Shown here: piece by piece, positions 1-10,752 of the stretch | Layout: every line of letters begins with the position of its first letter | How positions within the stretch are numbered: position 1 is the stretch's first letter | From: Metarhizium brunneum | Lineage: Eukaryota > Ascomycota > Sordariomycetes > Hypocreales > Clavicipitaceae | Reading direction: 5' to 3' | DNA length: 64,000 bases | Assembly (NCBI RefSeq): GCF_013426205.1 | Contig: NC_089424.1 | Coordinates: forward strand, 496,001 to 560,000 | The notes under the pieces: generated by a model | Told to the model about the DNA's origin: nothing | Seen by the model: only the letters and a program-made list of their open reading frames with translations | The model's database searches: none | Position numbers and translations under genes: made by a program

Positions 1-1270
1 GGCAAGAATACGCCGAGCGTATTCACAAGTTCATTGACAAGATAGACATCAAAGCCCTAGGATCCTATGCCTCGTCACTTCGAGGGAATCAGCCATGCAA
101 CATTTCCACCGAGTTCTCAGTGGGAAACTTCCACCTCGTGCGCAAGATTCAGTTCCATGATGGCGTCGAGTGGATCGTGAGGCTGCTGATGCCTCCACTT
201 CCCGTGGCTGGCCAGCTCGTCGAGACAGTCTCTCCCAAAGCCCAAGAGAAGCGATTTCTGAGCATGCAGTCTGAGCTTGCGACCATGTAGTTTGTGCGGT
301 GAGTCCGCAAAGCCTCATACTCTACTAGTGCTAACTATATCGTAGCCAGAACACAGACATCCCGATTCCAAAGATCTTTGCCCATGAGTTGAATGAACAA
401 AACGCCGTTGGATGCCCCTTTTTCATAATGGAATATGTCCACGGCAACACCGCCGAGGAGGTGTCCCGGAGCTATCCTGGCAACCGAGAAGGCATCCCAG
501 AGCCGTTTCGAGAGAAATTTTGGCGCCAAATCGCCAACATCATGACCCAGCTTGCTTCCGTCCGCCTACCACAAATCGGCTCCATCGTTCAAGAAGCCGC
601 AGGTTCGTTCGTTGCGGGACCTCTGATCGAGACTGGCTCGGGGCCGTACGATTCTGCTGCCGAGTTCTACGCCGACTATCCCCTGGCACTGGGCAACAGT
701 CTAGAAGAGAGAGAAGGGCCAGTCGATGGACAAGGCGAAGTAATCCAAGCATTTTGCTCCCTCGCTGCCTCCTTTCCGCCCCCTGCAGCCCGAGCAGAAC
801 GTGGCTCCGCTGAGGATTTTGGCCTTGCCAACTATGATCTTAATCCGAATAACATTCTTGTCGATCAGGAGTTCAACGTACTCGCCGTGATTGACTGGGA
901 CTCCGTGGTTTCAGTGCCCGATGCGGCGCTTTACCGTTTCCCCTATTTGATGGGTGTCAAATGTGCTGTCCCTGGACTTGTTAGCACAGAACGCTTGGAA
1001 TTGAAGCGGGAGGCGCTCAGCCAGCAATTTGCCGAGGTAGTTGAGGCCTGGGGGAAAGAGCAACTGGAAAAGGAATTCCGAGGCGTGAACAAGCGGCGCA
1101 TGTACCTTTTTACAAAGTCGGGTTTTTTCTCCAAGGAGGCGGTGGCATTCCGCTCGCTACTCGCTGTCCGACAGGGGCAGGATTGGGTCAACGAGGAACG
1201 GATACAAGGTCTGGCATGGTTGAGCGATCGAAATGAGGAGCAAGTGGCACGTTTCTATCTTGAGCAGTAA
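1..1270 (+). pseudogene. APH-family phosphotransferase-like gene, 5' cut by window edge, in-frame TAG
   Basis: Exon 1 is open from base 3 up to a TAG at 288-290. It continues in the same frame to a GTGAGT donor at 299. The 47-base intron 299-345 has a CTAAC branch point, and exon 2 (346-1270) restores the frame. The product resembles fungal aminoglycoside-phosphotransferase/choline-kinase-like proteins. A nucleotide-binding stretch FFIMEYVHG is followed by a Brenner-type loop NYDLNPNNIL (catalytic Asp, Asn) and the metal-binding IDWD. The start lies upstream of the window. The TAG falls where relatives read ATM-x-FVR before the splice site, so one nonsense change in an otherwise intact frame is the simplest reading. 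A-to-I edited UAG is possible. Substrate is unknown; such proteins are rarely true antibiotic resistance enzymes in fungi. Confidence 0.72.
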
Positions 1271-2228
1271 TTCTTGGTACAATAAAGGACAGAACAGCGT
1301 TCGAACTTTTGTGTGAGCTATGGAAATGGTAAACAACCGACAGAAGGCACCAGCTCGATAGCTCTCCTCTCCGCCGAACACTTATCGCCGGGTTGCACTA
1401 CAGACGCGTTGATGCCCGGCCGACTGATGACGCTCATGCATAAGATACTCACCAAGCTGAGTGTCTGGACGGGAAGTTGTGCTGCCAACGTGGCATCGGC
1501 TCAGCGCAGCCAAGGAACTCGAGGGCCTCTGGGTAGTTTGGAATTGAGTGTCTAGAGAGCTTGACAGGCGACCCGCGTCCAAGTACAAGCCCGCGTTCTC
1601 AAACTTGACGTAACTTCAATGCGCTGGCTCAAATCGTTGTGATAGCTCAGGCGGCGGCCATTACACAGCATCTGTCGAGGAGTCTGGCGGCTTAAAGCGC
1701 AAATTGTTTCCGAATTATGTGTACTGTACGCCCAGAAGGAACTTCACAATTCGTCTTTAAGTATGTCGCCAATCAAGATCTTTTTCGAAATGGCGGTAGA
1801 GGGATTGCTTATGAGAGAGAGAATAGACAACTCGCAGTGCCATACTGAGGAGCTACATGCTCATTATGTGTGAGCTTGCGTACCGTGTCATGAGAAATCA
1901 CATCAGCATCCAAAGGGCCCCCCACATCAAAGTAAATTACTACGCTATTGTACTCCCATCGGAGTTCAACCAAGCCTATCACATTAGAGGCATGGAGGCC
2001 CCGTGCGATCTGAAGTTTTGGCTCCGTGTTTCTAGCTAATCTTAAGACCCTGGATGAGCCAGTTTGTGGTACGGAGTACGCAGCACTTGGTGTCTGCAGA
2101 TCTAAGATGAAAACCCCGAAATCCCGGGAAATTGACCCTTTTTATACCCTGTTGGAGCCCCTGAAGACCCCTGTGATAACCTTCATCCTAGCTTTAACTC
2201 GAAACCGTAGAAAAAGCAAATATCGTGA
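1271..2228. other. Intergenic, no gene recognised
   Basis: Only short unsupported open frames (longest 80 codons). It holds the presumed 3' end of the phosphotransferase-like gene and lower-GC sequence leading into an LTR-like repeat at 2234. Confidence 0.5.
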
Positions 2229-2233
2229 CCCTC

Positions 2234-2483
2234 TGTGACAAGGGTTCAATACAGAAGGCTTGGAGCAAAAGGGCTCAATTCAATAATAATCTCGAAGGGT
2301 CTCTAAGGTCTTTAGTTGCTGCAAGAGAAGAAGAGAAGGGTGACCGCCTTATATACGGAGTACATGAAAGGAACGCCCGGGCCTGGAGCTCTGGCCTGGG
2401 CACGTGTTCGAGCTGTGTAACCAATAAGTCCCGTATCGGTGAAGCCCCTTTGTTGGGCGTCACGATCCGTTGGGCGTGTAACA
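2234..2483 (+). mobile_element. Solo LTR (TGTGACA family), copy 1
   Basis: The 250-base element starts TGTGACAAGG and ends GTGTAACA, so it has TG...CA termini. It is bracketed by a perfect 5-base duplication CCCTC at 2229-2233 and 2484-2488. The first part aligns by eye with copies near 10.0 and 52.9 kb: TGTGACAAG, a GGCTTGGA-type stretch, CTCAATTCA and TAATAA. No internal retroelement coding sequence is next to it, which fits LTR-LTR recombination. Superfamily is not decided; 5-base duplications fit copia or gypsy. Confidence 0.7.
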
Positions 2484-2488
2484 CCCTC

Positions 2489-3104
2489 GAACCTCTCAAA
2501 TCTTCAATTATCGCCTCTTGGACCTTGAATCATTGCCTTCTTGACTCAATAGCTGTAGGAGGCAAAAGTGAACATCTTGACATATTGCTATGAGCTTTTG
2601 AGCGGTAACAAAGCTCCCTGTCTTCGGGACTAGGCATTCATATATCGCAAGGTGAACAATACGGAAAAAGAAGATGATGCCGAAGCTATTCATCAAAATG
2701 ACAAGTGCTCATTCCACCTTGCACCAAAAACTCCATATGCTTAATGCAAATGTCACTAGTTAACATACCTCTAGCGTCGAGCCAGATCTTTCACAACTTC
2801 CTTACATGTGCTTATCTACCAGTGTAATTCCATTCCAGGGAGCAAACGGGTCCATATTGACAGACTTGTAAGAGATACCCAACGGTCCGTCTTGAAGGGC
2901 ATATTAACCGTACGCAATTCTAGCCTTTGCTTCGTCCCCGATTCGCAGTCCCTCTTCGGTGTAGCCTGTCTCGTACAAACTCCAAAGCAACGAAACCCGC
3001 GTGAAGTTCGAAAAGCCGCCCTGTAGATGCCCCATGCCCGCAAGAACCACCGCTTCTCATGGAATACCATGATCAAGTGCTTATTCTGACTGTTGTGCCA
3101 TGTC
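2489..3104. other. Intergenic, downstream of the Kre9-like gene
   Basis: No supported gene. The right end is the presumed 3' untranslated region of the minus-strand gene that stops at 3105. Confidence 0.4.
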
Positions 3105-4006
3105 TCAGCCCAATTCAACAGGACGTGGTTGGTGCATGAGTTCCGCAGGCCGGTATGCGGAAGATTGCATAGCGAATGATTTGTTCTGCATTTCGTGCCG
3201 CAATTCTCGGATCTCGGCGTCCTTCTTCGATCTGTATCGCAAGAACAAGGCGCCCGAGGCAATGATAGCCAGCGCACCGACTCCGATTCCAACTCCTATG
3301 CCTGCCTTGGCCCCCGTAGTTAGGCCGCCATCAGATGTTTTGGGTTGTTGAGAATCTGGGCCAGAAGTAGGAGTACCCATCGTGGCAGCTGTGCTTGAAG
3401 AGGATGCCGTGGTTGTAGTGGACAATGTTGTCAAGCTTGACGAGGTACTTGCTGGGCCGGGGGTTTTGTCGACGATGGTAAAGTAGCCGGAACTCATCGA
3501 GCCCGGAGCAGATTGGTTTCCCTGGGCATAGGCATTTGGAAACAGCCAAAGGAAGAAGCGCTTGGAGTAGGTCAAGTCCAAGTTGTCCACAGCGATTGTC
3601 CAGTCGAAACTAGATGCCGGACCATTGGTTACGTCTAAGAGAAGAATTAGCCCAGTGGTGATACCGGGGGGGAGTCTCTCGTCGCTCCATCATCACGCCA
3701 TGTATTAATTCCCTCCCTTCTGCTTAGTTCAACGTTGGGTCGAAGGGTAGCTAAACTGCACCTGTCAAAGACACTTGGTGAGAACAAAATGAAGGGCTAC
3801 GTACTCAAGATGACAGGTCCCAATATGGCGGCACCACCATCGGGAACCTGCTGCCAGAGGGCAATATTATACGCCTCAAGGCTGGTTTTGTAGGAGACGC
3901 TTATCTGGCCTCCGATTGTGAATATAGCCCCGGACTTTGGGTTGAAGAACTGGCTCAACACCGACGGCACAGCGGCGAGCACGAGACCAAGGATGAAGCC
4001 GAGCAT
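3105..4006 (-). CDS. Kre9/Knh1-like N-terminal domain, Ser/Thr-rich single-pass membrane protein
   Basis: Two exons, 4006-3805 and 3634-3105, joined across a 170-base intron with a GTACGT donor; 243 residues. The N-terminus is a hydrophobic signal peptide (about residues 1-18). Next comes a domain beginning FFNPKSGAIFTIGGQISVSY and containing ALWQQ, then after the splice NVTNGPASSFDWTIAVD and YFTIVDKTP. This is the pattern of the Kre9/Knh1 N-terminal Ig-like domain of fungal wall proteins. A Ser/Thr-rich stretch of about 40 residues follows, then a Gly-rich transmembrane helix (GAKAGIGVGIGVGALAIIASGALFL) and a basic RYRSKKDAEIRELRHEM cytosolic start. Likely a plasma-membrane or wall-associated glycoprotein. 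A sensor role is inference from the architecture. A GPI anchor is unlikely given the charged tail. Confidence 0.78.
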
Positions 4007-4935
4007 AATGGCGTGAAAAGCATGAACATGACGATGGGACAGAGTACAGCCGGGTCAACCATTAAACAAGTCTTGGTCGAAAGATTTGCTGCGACGAGGG
4101 GAGACGGGGGGGCGGGTAAGCCCTCGTTATCCCGCCGGGTCGTACAGTCTCATACTGCCATGGCGGCCATCATCAGCCTCGTTTTGACTGCGTTGCTCAA
4201 CATCTGGAGTTGAGTAGGACTCCCTTGACATCAACATGATGCAGGGCGTCCTTGGCCAATGGATAGATACAGGGGGGAGGGCTCAGGGTCCCGTGTCGGT
4301 CGCTTGCCGAGGGTCGAACCAGTAATAATCATGGCATTTCTGGATCCTGGCGCCTGCTGAAGACTGTCCCGTGTCTTGGCATATTTTTCTGGACATGTAA
4401 TTTGGTTTCAACTTGTCATTTGCTAGGCCTTGCCGCCGGCGCGACTTGTATTTTTGACCCCGGCCCAATATCGTCAGCCGGCTCTGTCGGCATCCCGAAG
4501 GGGCTGGCCAGCGTTTCGAGCAACAAGTCGCGCGTCCTCCGTTGGTGCAAGAGTCTGGTTTGAAAAGGGGGAGAGGAGAAATGTACATTCGCCTACTTCG
4601 TGTCGTACTCCATATAGCCTGACCGTGGTGGAGATGTTGGTGGAGACCTTCAGTCCAACGTCCAACAAAGAGCCCAAGGGTTAGGGTTAGAGTCAAACGC
4701 TGCGCAACATGGCGGATGACGAATATGTTAACCGATGAATGGTGGGGACGGTCAAGGTACGTTGTACATAGACGGATCACTTATTACAGCGTTGTTCTAT
4801 TCTAAGATGCTATCCACCATGGCTCGTCGAACCAACATATCGTCCCCCGGCCCTCTTTGCTTTCTTCTCCCTCTCCCGCCTTTGACATTGACCCAACCCT
4901 CCTTGATGCAAGCGCCGCAAACTGTCAAGTGCGCA
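4007..4935. other. Divergent intergenic region between the Kre9-like and GT25 genes
   Basis: Both flanking genes start outward from here, so both promoters should lie inside. Two adjacent TTAGGG units occur near 4679-4692, too few to call telomeric. No gene is supported. Confidence 0.45.
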
Positions 4936-6332
4936 ATGAAGACGGAGAGCAATACTATGCTTGGATTTCTAGGGCGGCGAGTTCTCTGGCCTCTGGGCAT
5001 CTTGATTTTCATTTCAGCTCTTTTCACTCTGCAACGAAGGCATTTCACCGATGGACCCAGCATCGCACATTCCCGGTCCTGGGACAAAAGCGACAGCCTC
5101 AAACACGTTTCCAACTCGACGCTCGGGGTAAGTGGTGTCCCTGCGCTGTCTTGTTTCCGTGCCACCTCTTCTGGACCACTTGTCTCAGCGGTGCGGTCTT
5201 GGCTAACGGGCAGTCTGATCATTGCGAGTTGGTAGTTCCAAGACATACTTGTTGTCGGCATGCCATCCCGTACAGATCGTCGCGACGGCATGATACTCGG
5301 CGCGGCCCTCTCAGGGCTTAAAATCAACTTCATCGACGGCGTAAAAGGCGAAAACGTCTACGAAAAGGCAATCCCGGTGCCCGAGGATCGTAATAACCAC
5401 CTCAAGGGTCCCGGCCTGGGCTCCTGGCGGGCTCACATGAACGCCATTCACGAGTAGGCGCTTTTTTTTCTCCTTGAATGCTCTCTATTCTTACCACGGA
5501 GGCCGTGTCTAACCGTTTGGAACCTCGGCACAGCGTCGTTCGAAGAAACTTGTCGTCGGCGCTGATTATGGAAGACGACGTCGACTGGGATGTCAGGATT
5601 CGCGAACAGCTTCATGACTTTGCGGTGTCGAGCCGAGCTCTCACCCAGCCCTTGCGACACCAGCCTGGCCAATACGCCGATCCCACATACCCCAACCCAG
5701 TCGAGGGCTCGCCAAAGAAGGTGCCCGACATGAACTTCCACAGCCTTCCCAACACCGTGCAGCCTCTGATTTCCCCGTACGGAGACAACTGGGACGTCCT
5801 TTGGCTCGGGCACTGCGGCATGCATTTTGTGTTTGAACACAGCAATCTCATAGCCAAGGGCCGCGTGGTCAAGGAGAATGACGTCTCGGTCCCGCCCAAG
5901 AAGAACCTCTGGTCCATCAACAAGCCCTTCTCGCTCGTGGAGGAGTACCCGGCACATACACGAGTTGTCCACCACGCGCAAGAGGGCGTCTGCAGCCTCG
6001 CCTATGCCGTTAGTCAACGGGGTGCCCAAAAGATGCTCCGTGAGATTGCGCTCAAGCCGGCGACGGATGCGTTCGACATTCTGCTGCGGTTCTACTGCGA
6101 GGGCACCCATGACCGCACCAAACAAGAGTGTCTGAGCGTCAACCCAAGTCTGTTCTCCCACCATCGGCCGGTTGGGCCCATCGGTGCCTCTAGCGACATT
6201 GGCGACCACGGCGAGGGATACAGACAAGAGGCATCGACAGACATGGTTCGGTTCAGCGTACGGCTGAATGCCGAAGTAATTCTGAACGGAAGTACCAATT
6301 ACATTGATCAGTTTCCCGACTCTGCGGAATGA
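4936..6332 (+). CDS. Glycosyltransferase family 25 (LPS-type), type II membrane protein
   Basis: Exons 4936-5127, 5236-5453 and 5534-6332 (donors GTAAGT, GTAGGC; acceptors GTAG, ACAG) give 402 residues. The start is the ATG at 4936; an in-frame ATG at 4957 is an alternative. Residues about 14-33 form a signal anchor (VLWPLGILIFISALFTL). The catalytic part begins ILVVGMPSRTDRRDGMI, typical of GT25, continues with GSWRAHMNAIHD, and has the metal-binding acidic motif ALIMEDDVDWD with EDD at residues 150-152. Later blocks include WDVLWLGHCG and CSLAYAVSQRGAQKML. The protein probably sits in the Golgi membrane and transfers a hexose to protein or glycan; donor and acceptor cannot be told from sequence. 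Length is normal for fungal family members. Confidence 0.9.
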
Positions 6333-7290
6333 GGTGTTTTCTTTTCTTGTCTTTCTTCTCTTCTTGTTTATTTATTTTGATACCACCCGTCTTTGATTTG
6401 GTTTGACTGTTGTTGATTTGATAACCATGTATACTATTCACGGCAGACTTGTCATGATTAAGCATCTGGGTACTGGAGTACAGGGTCGAATTTGCTGTAG
6501 GAATTTGCATCACGACGAGTGTATGATGCCATGAGCGGCATGGTCAAAGCCACCCATCATTTACATAACATATATTCGTTTTTTAGCGTTTTGTTACGTT
6601 CGACCTGTCCAAATACTGTTGCAAGCACTGCATCAGGCAGGGTTCAATCAATAAACACCACGTGTCTGACCGTACCCAAACCAGAGGACCGAGTAACTTT
6701 ACCGTGTCATACAGACACAAATATATCAATAAAGATGGAGCCTCGACCGGCTTTCCGGAGTTGGAACGGGCGAACCAAGGCTGCTGCATCAGATCGGAGC
6801 CATGCCCAACTAGGATAGCGTGCCCTGACCGGTCAACTGGTGAGTCAAACCTGGTGCGTGCCAGGGAAGGTGCGGCTGAGGCTCAGACGCCAGGACACTG
6901 TGCGAGCAGCCGGCTCCACAGTCTCACAAGTTGGCGTCGCAGTCTCACCATCTCACCCACCCACTCGCCACTTGGATCGCCATCAGTTGCGCGCATCAAG
7001 CCCTTTCCGCGCCCAGCCTTGCGGGAACCCCGTCCTCTATCGATGTGGACCCGGCCATATCGACCGTCGAGCTTAAAAGGACTCCCTTGCTCTCCTCCGA
7101 CATGTTGACGTCTTCTCTCCCACACTCCTTCACACTCGAGTGCCGAGCGCCTCGTCCCATCTCCTGACAGATCTTGCTGTGAGCCACCTTTTCTGCTCTA
7201 CACGTCGCTCTTCTCAGCGTGCCCAGCGTCTGTCCCAGAAAACACCAACTAGAACAATCACACCGTCCCCTACCTCTCCGGGGTTTCTAG
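6333..7290. other. Intergenic and long 5' leader of the bZIP gene
   Basis: Contains a dispersed repeat at 6611-6697 and a probable leader of the bZIP gene. A strong donor-like GTGAGT lies at 6839, a weaker GTGAGC at 7179, and an acceptor-like TTTCTAG ends at 7290, so a 5' leader intron is possible. Several short ATG-started frames lie upstream of the bZIP frame. Confidence 0.4.
6611..6697 (+). repeat. Dispersed repeat, copy 1 of 2 in window
   Basis: Shares AGCACTGCATCAGG and an AAACCAGAG-ACCGAG block, with similar spacing and a related centre, with 63738-63828 in the same orientation. Boundaries are approximate. Probably a piece of a mobile element, but no coding part or terminal structure is visible. 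Confidence 0.55.
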
Positions 7291-8375
7291 GAGAGGTCTC
7301 CTAGCGTGAGCTCATGGACACCTCAATTACCGCCGTCACCGCAGCTTGCCGACAGATCGTGGCTTTCTTCCGGCCGCAGCAACGAAAGGAGCCCGACCCT
7401 CCTTGGTAGTCATCAAGAGCCGTGGTGGTCCCCGACTGAGCTCGATCATCACACCAACTCTGGTGATCACAATTTATCTGCTGCTGCTTCGACGTCCTGC
7501 ATCGACAACTCCCCGCCCTGGCCGTTGCCTCTTGACGACTTTTTGGTGCTCAATCAACTTCAGAACCAGATTCCTCTTTCGGCTTCTGCCTCTCCAGAAG
7601 AACTGGCTCTCGGTCTGTGTCCACTAATCCTTCAACAGACTCACCACTTGGATCCTTTCTCGTCGTCGACTGTCACCCCGGCCCTCTCTTCTCTTGACGA
7701 CCCGGACATGACCTACCTGAGTTTGTTTGGGAGTGTCGGCACTGAACATGGCTTGGATCAGGATGGTAAGGCTCTCCCTATAGTAAAACGTCTTATAATA
7801 CAGAATGGACTAGCGAGTATGCTAACAGTACTCGGATAGATGCTCCACATCACCGACATCATCCACACAACGCCAGCCATGACCTTTTTGTCCAAGACAG
7901 CAATAGCTTCTTGAGCCATGTACTCTCTCACCCGCACCAACCCTTACAGGACCCCCCAACATCAGCAGTTTCTCACGAGCGGACCACCGCAAACCATGTC
8001 AATCATACCTTCTTGAATACTTCATCATCAGCACCAACGACAGCGAAACCCACTTCAGGTTTGCATATCCCAACAAATACTAAACGCCACGGCTCTCCCG
8101 CTAGCAGCAGCAGCGGCACTGGTAGCTCAAAACGCAAGTATTCTGCTTCTCCTCCTGAGGATCTGGATCCAGATAGCGAAGAGGCCCAGGTGGCTATCAA
8201 GCGTCAGCGCAATACCATGGCTGCGCGGAAATACCGCCAGAAAAGGCTCGATCGAATCTCGGACCTGGAAACCGCATTAGGACAAGTTACCAATGAGCGA
8301 GACGAGCTCAAGTTGCAGCTCGCCCGGCGAGAAGCCGAGGTTGAGGCTCTTCGGGAAATGCTGTCTAAGAAGTGA
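7291..8375 (+). CDS. GCN4-type bZIP transcription factor; start codon not located
   Basis: The frame is open from 7291 (after an acceptor-like TTTCTAG), passes a GTG at 7306, and is spliced at 7765/7840 (donor GTAAGG, branch GCTAAC, acceptor ATAG). It ends at 8375. The C-terminus holds a basic region KRQRNTMAARKYRQKRLDRI directly followed by a leucine zipper (LETALGQV... to LREMLSKK), the GCN4/CpcA-like arrangement. The N-terminal part is Ser/Pro/Leu/His-rich like an activation domain. It should bind DNA as a dimer in the nucleus. No in-frame ATG occurs before 7709. An overlapping ATG frame at 7313 (32 codons) is in another phase. So either an upstream exon supplies the start, or initiation is non-AUG, or upstream frames regulate translation as for GCN4. 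The target pathway is not predictable. Confidence 0.85.
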
Positions 8376-9902
8376 GGCTGCGCCTGACGCGGTGTAGATG
8401 TGATGATTTCGTGAAGGGCGAAGAAATTAAAAGGATGCAAAGATATCATGGAGGAACGTTTCCTAGACCACCACGACAACAAGAGTTTTTCCAATTATGA
8501 AATACCTGTCTGTGATTAGCAAGAAACCCTAGCAAGATGAATTTCATTCGTTTTTTTCTGCCAAGTCTTTGTGCTGTAAAGAACCCGGGCATGCTGCTCA
8601 GACGATGTCGTTCTCTTCCTTTGATGGCAAATAATATTCATTAATGAATCATCAATTTCCGTTTCTGTCATCACTACAGCCGTTGGGTTTTTGTACCAGT
8701 GCAAAGGGCATGTTGTAGGATGTAACTTACACAGGCACCCGACGCTGTGGCTCCGAAGCACAACATCTTTAAGAACCATGGGAAGTTGGAGTCTTGGTTC
8801 ACAATCATACTGGTTGTATTGTGGCTTAATTTATCATCTTGGGTATGGGTTATACATATTATATTCAAATACGCAGCTTGCCAGTCTTGTCCGAGCTCAG
8901 ACAGCGTGTGCGGCTAATACTTGCGACTGCTGCAGTAATTACAATCACTCTGTATGCCCCCCGGTCTAGTTCTTAGCTGGATGCAGCGTTTCCCGATGTC
9001 TCGTCCTGATCCAGTATGAATCATTCTGATTGTACCGGCAGTCGCGGAACGATGGATCATATCTGTCCCCCCAAGTGTGGCATGTATATTCCAATGCCAA
9101 GAGGTTCTTAAGATGATATTCACTGCTTCTGAGAGAAATGTAGAAATATAGGCAAGCATCTCGGATGTGTGCATCTCGTTACGTTGAGGTGTTTTGCGAC
9201 GCAAGATGCACTACATGCAAGTCTCCTTTGGAGGATTCGCGGCATCGTCGTGCCACAAAGCACACTGACACAAGGTCAAGTATTGAGCATGGTCCAGTCC
9301 CTCTTTGGTCTGATACATGGCACGCTCAAATTCCATGCCCGACGTGGGCACGCACGCAACTACCGGAATCATGGCAGGACGTATCGTGCGCCGCACTGTA
9401 TGGCCCACCATTCTGGCGATGATTCTTGCCAAATCAGGCCAAGAGTCAATGACTCATTTTTGCTCATTTTTCGTCAAACGGCAAAATGCGGGGACTGGTC
9501 ATGGAGCTATCATGGGTCGAAATTCTGTGCCCCCATTGGCCAATTATCTGGCCGCGCTGGATATTACTTGATTTGGCCGAGCCGGTTTTACCGTCTACGG
9601 CTTGTGGCAGGATATATTTGCCTGTCACTGATTTCCCGTCGTGTATTATGACCAGAATTAAGTACAGAGAGTTGCAGCTACTGTAACATGGTGATAGGTT
9701 GTGCACCGAAAAATGACATACTTTGGTGTGTTAGTACCCTCTATATACTGCGACACGGGTGCGTATTGCCGACCAGACGTGATTTGTCTTGATTTGACGA
9801 CTTTTATGTTTTTCCAGTGATACTCGTCCTCTGGCTCAGCTCGTGGATCGTGCTTAGTCCATGGTAGAAGAAATAATCAAGGCGTAGCGGCGCGGGCAAA
9901 GG
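8376..9902. other. Intergenic, no gene recognised
   Basis: AT-richer sequence with only mutually overlapping short frames. Around 9317-9440 both strands are open at once, but neither translation resembles a family I know. Confidence 0.45.
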
Positions 9903-9907
9903 GGAAC

Positions 9908-10085
9908 TATCACACAGTTACACAAGAGCTATAGTCACGAGCCCTAGGGTAGGGTCCCTCGCTGACTTCTTGTATTTAAAGACCCCCTTGGTCAACGAGG
10001 CCTCAAGGAAAACCAAGGACCTTTAATTCCAAAGACTGTTATTAGATGAATTGAGTTATTGATCCAAGCCTAAGCTCTTGTCACA
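9908..10085 (-). mobile_element. Solo LTR (TGTGACA family), copy 2
   Basis: Read on the minus strand, the element starts TGTGACAAGAGC at 10085 and ends TGTGATA at 9908 (178 bases). A perfect 5-base duplication, GGAAC on the plus strand, flanks it at 9903-9907 and 10086-10090. The terminal ATA instead of ACA could be a C-to-T (RIP-type) change. It shares two near-exact blocks with the 47 kb copy: 18 bases (10010-10027) and 16 bases (9962-9977). Confidence 0.75.
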
Positions 10086-10266
10086 GGAACTGGTGGTAGG
10101 ATCATCTATATATTATTCCCTTGCGACCAAACCGTTGGATGGGATAAAAAGATGCTGCCACACAAGTAGGACTAGTTGTATATGTGTCCTAGAAATTTGT
10201 TCGTGGGGTCATATACGTAATTTGCAGTCCAGACCGGGCCCCTTTTTATAACGCTTCTCAGCAATA

Positions 10267-10752
10267 ATGGCTAGCATCAATAACATACCTCCGCTCCTAG
10301 ATTTTAGTCGTAACAATTGGTAAGTACTGTTTGTTACTTGCTCTCGGTATTTTACCTCGAACAGTTTTGATATCCATCAAGGCCGCCGAGGTAATATATA
10401 TGTATTACTTTGACGTCATAGCTATGTATCTCAGTTCAAACAACGAACAAAGTCTGACCTTTATCTTCAGATGCTAAAATAAGCAAGCTCTGCAAAACTG
10501 TTGGTACGAGAGTTCAAAACTAATTGTAGGAAAACAGCCTCTTGTTGTCCCTTCAGTGACCGCTATGGATATTGCAAATTTAGCAAGTGTAGTATCGCCG
10601 TCAGATGGTCACGTAAAGATGTTATCGATATCCTCAGAAATATAGCTATTCAATTCCTGATGTCGGCAAAAATCCAGAATGCCGAGGCTGTTCTTGACGA
10701 GACTGTCGAGGAGATAGCCATCAACCTCAGTAATCAGGATCGCAATGAATAG
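10267..10752 (+). CDS. Possible small hypothetical protein (two-exon model, weak)
   Basis: A possible first exon, 10267-10319 (MASINNIPPLLDFSRNN), ends at a good GTAAGT donor. Joining to a CTTCAG acceptor at 10556 gives a second exon 10557-10752 in frame, with a helical-looking C-terminus (DVIDILRNIAIQFLMSAKIQ, then AEAVLDETVEEIA); 82 residues in all. An extra internal exon cannot be excluded because the 237-base intron contains other AG acceptors. I do not recognise the family. It may be a degenerate remnant in an AT-rich region next to a solo LTR. Confidence 0.25.

Noticed and set aside
4290..4330. GGTTCGACC on the minus strand as a tRNA T-loop
   Set aside because: No matching acceptor stem, D-loop box or anticodon arm at the right distance.
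4679..4692. Adjacent TTAGGG units suggesting an interstitial telomere
   Set aside because: Only about two units; expected by chance in 64 kb.
9169..9651. 160-codon plus-strand frame
   Set aside because: Low-complexity translation without recognisable blocks, opposite strand equally open, no supporting splice or promoter signals.
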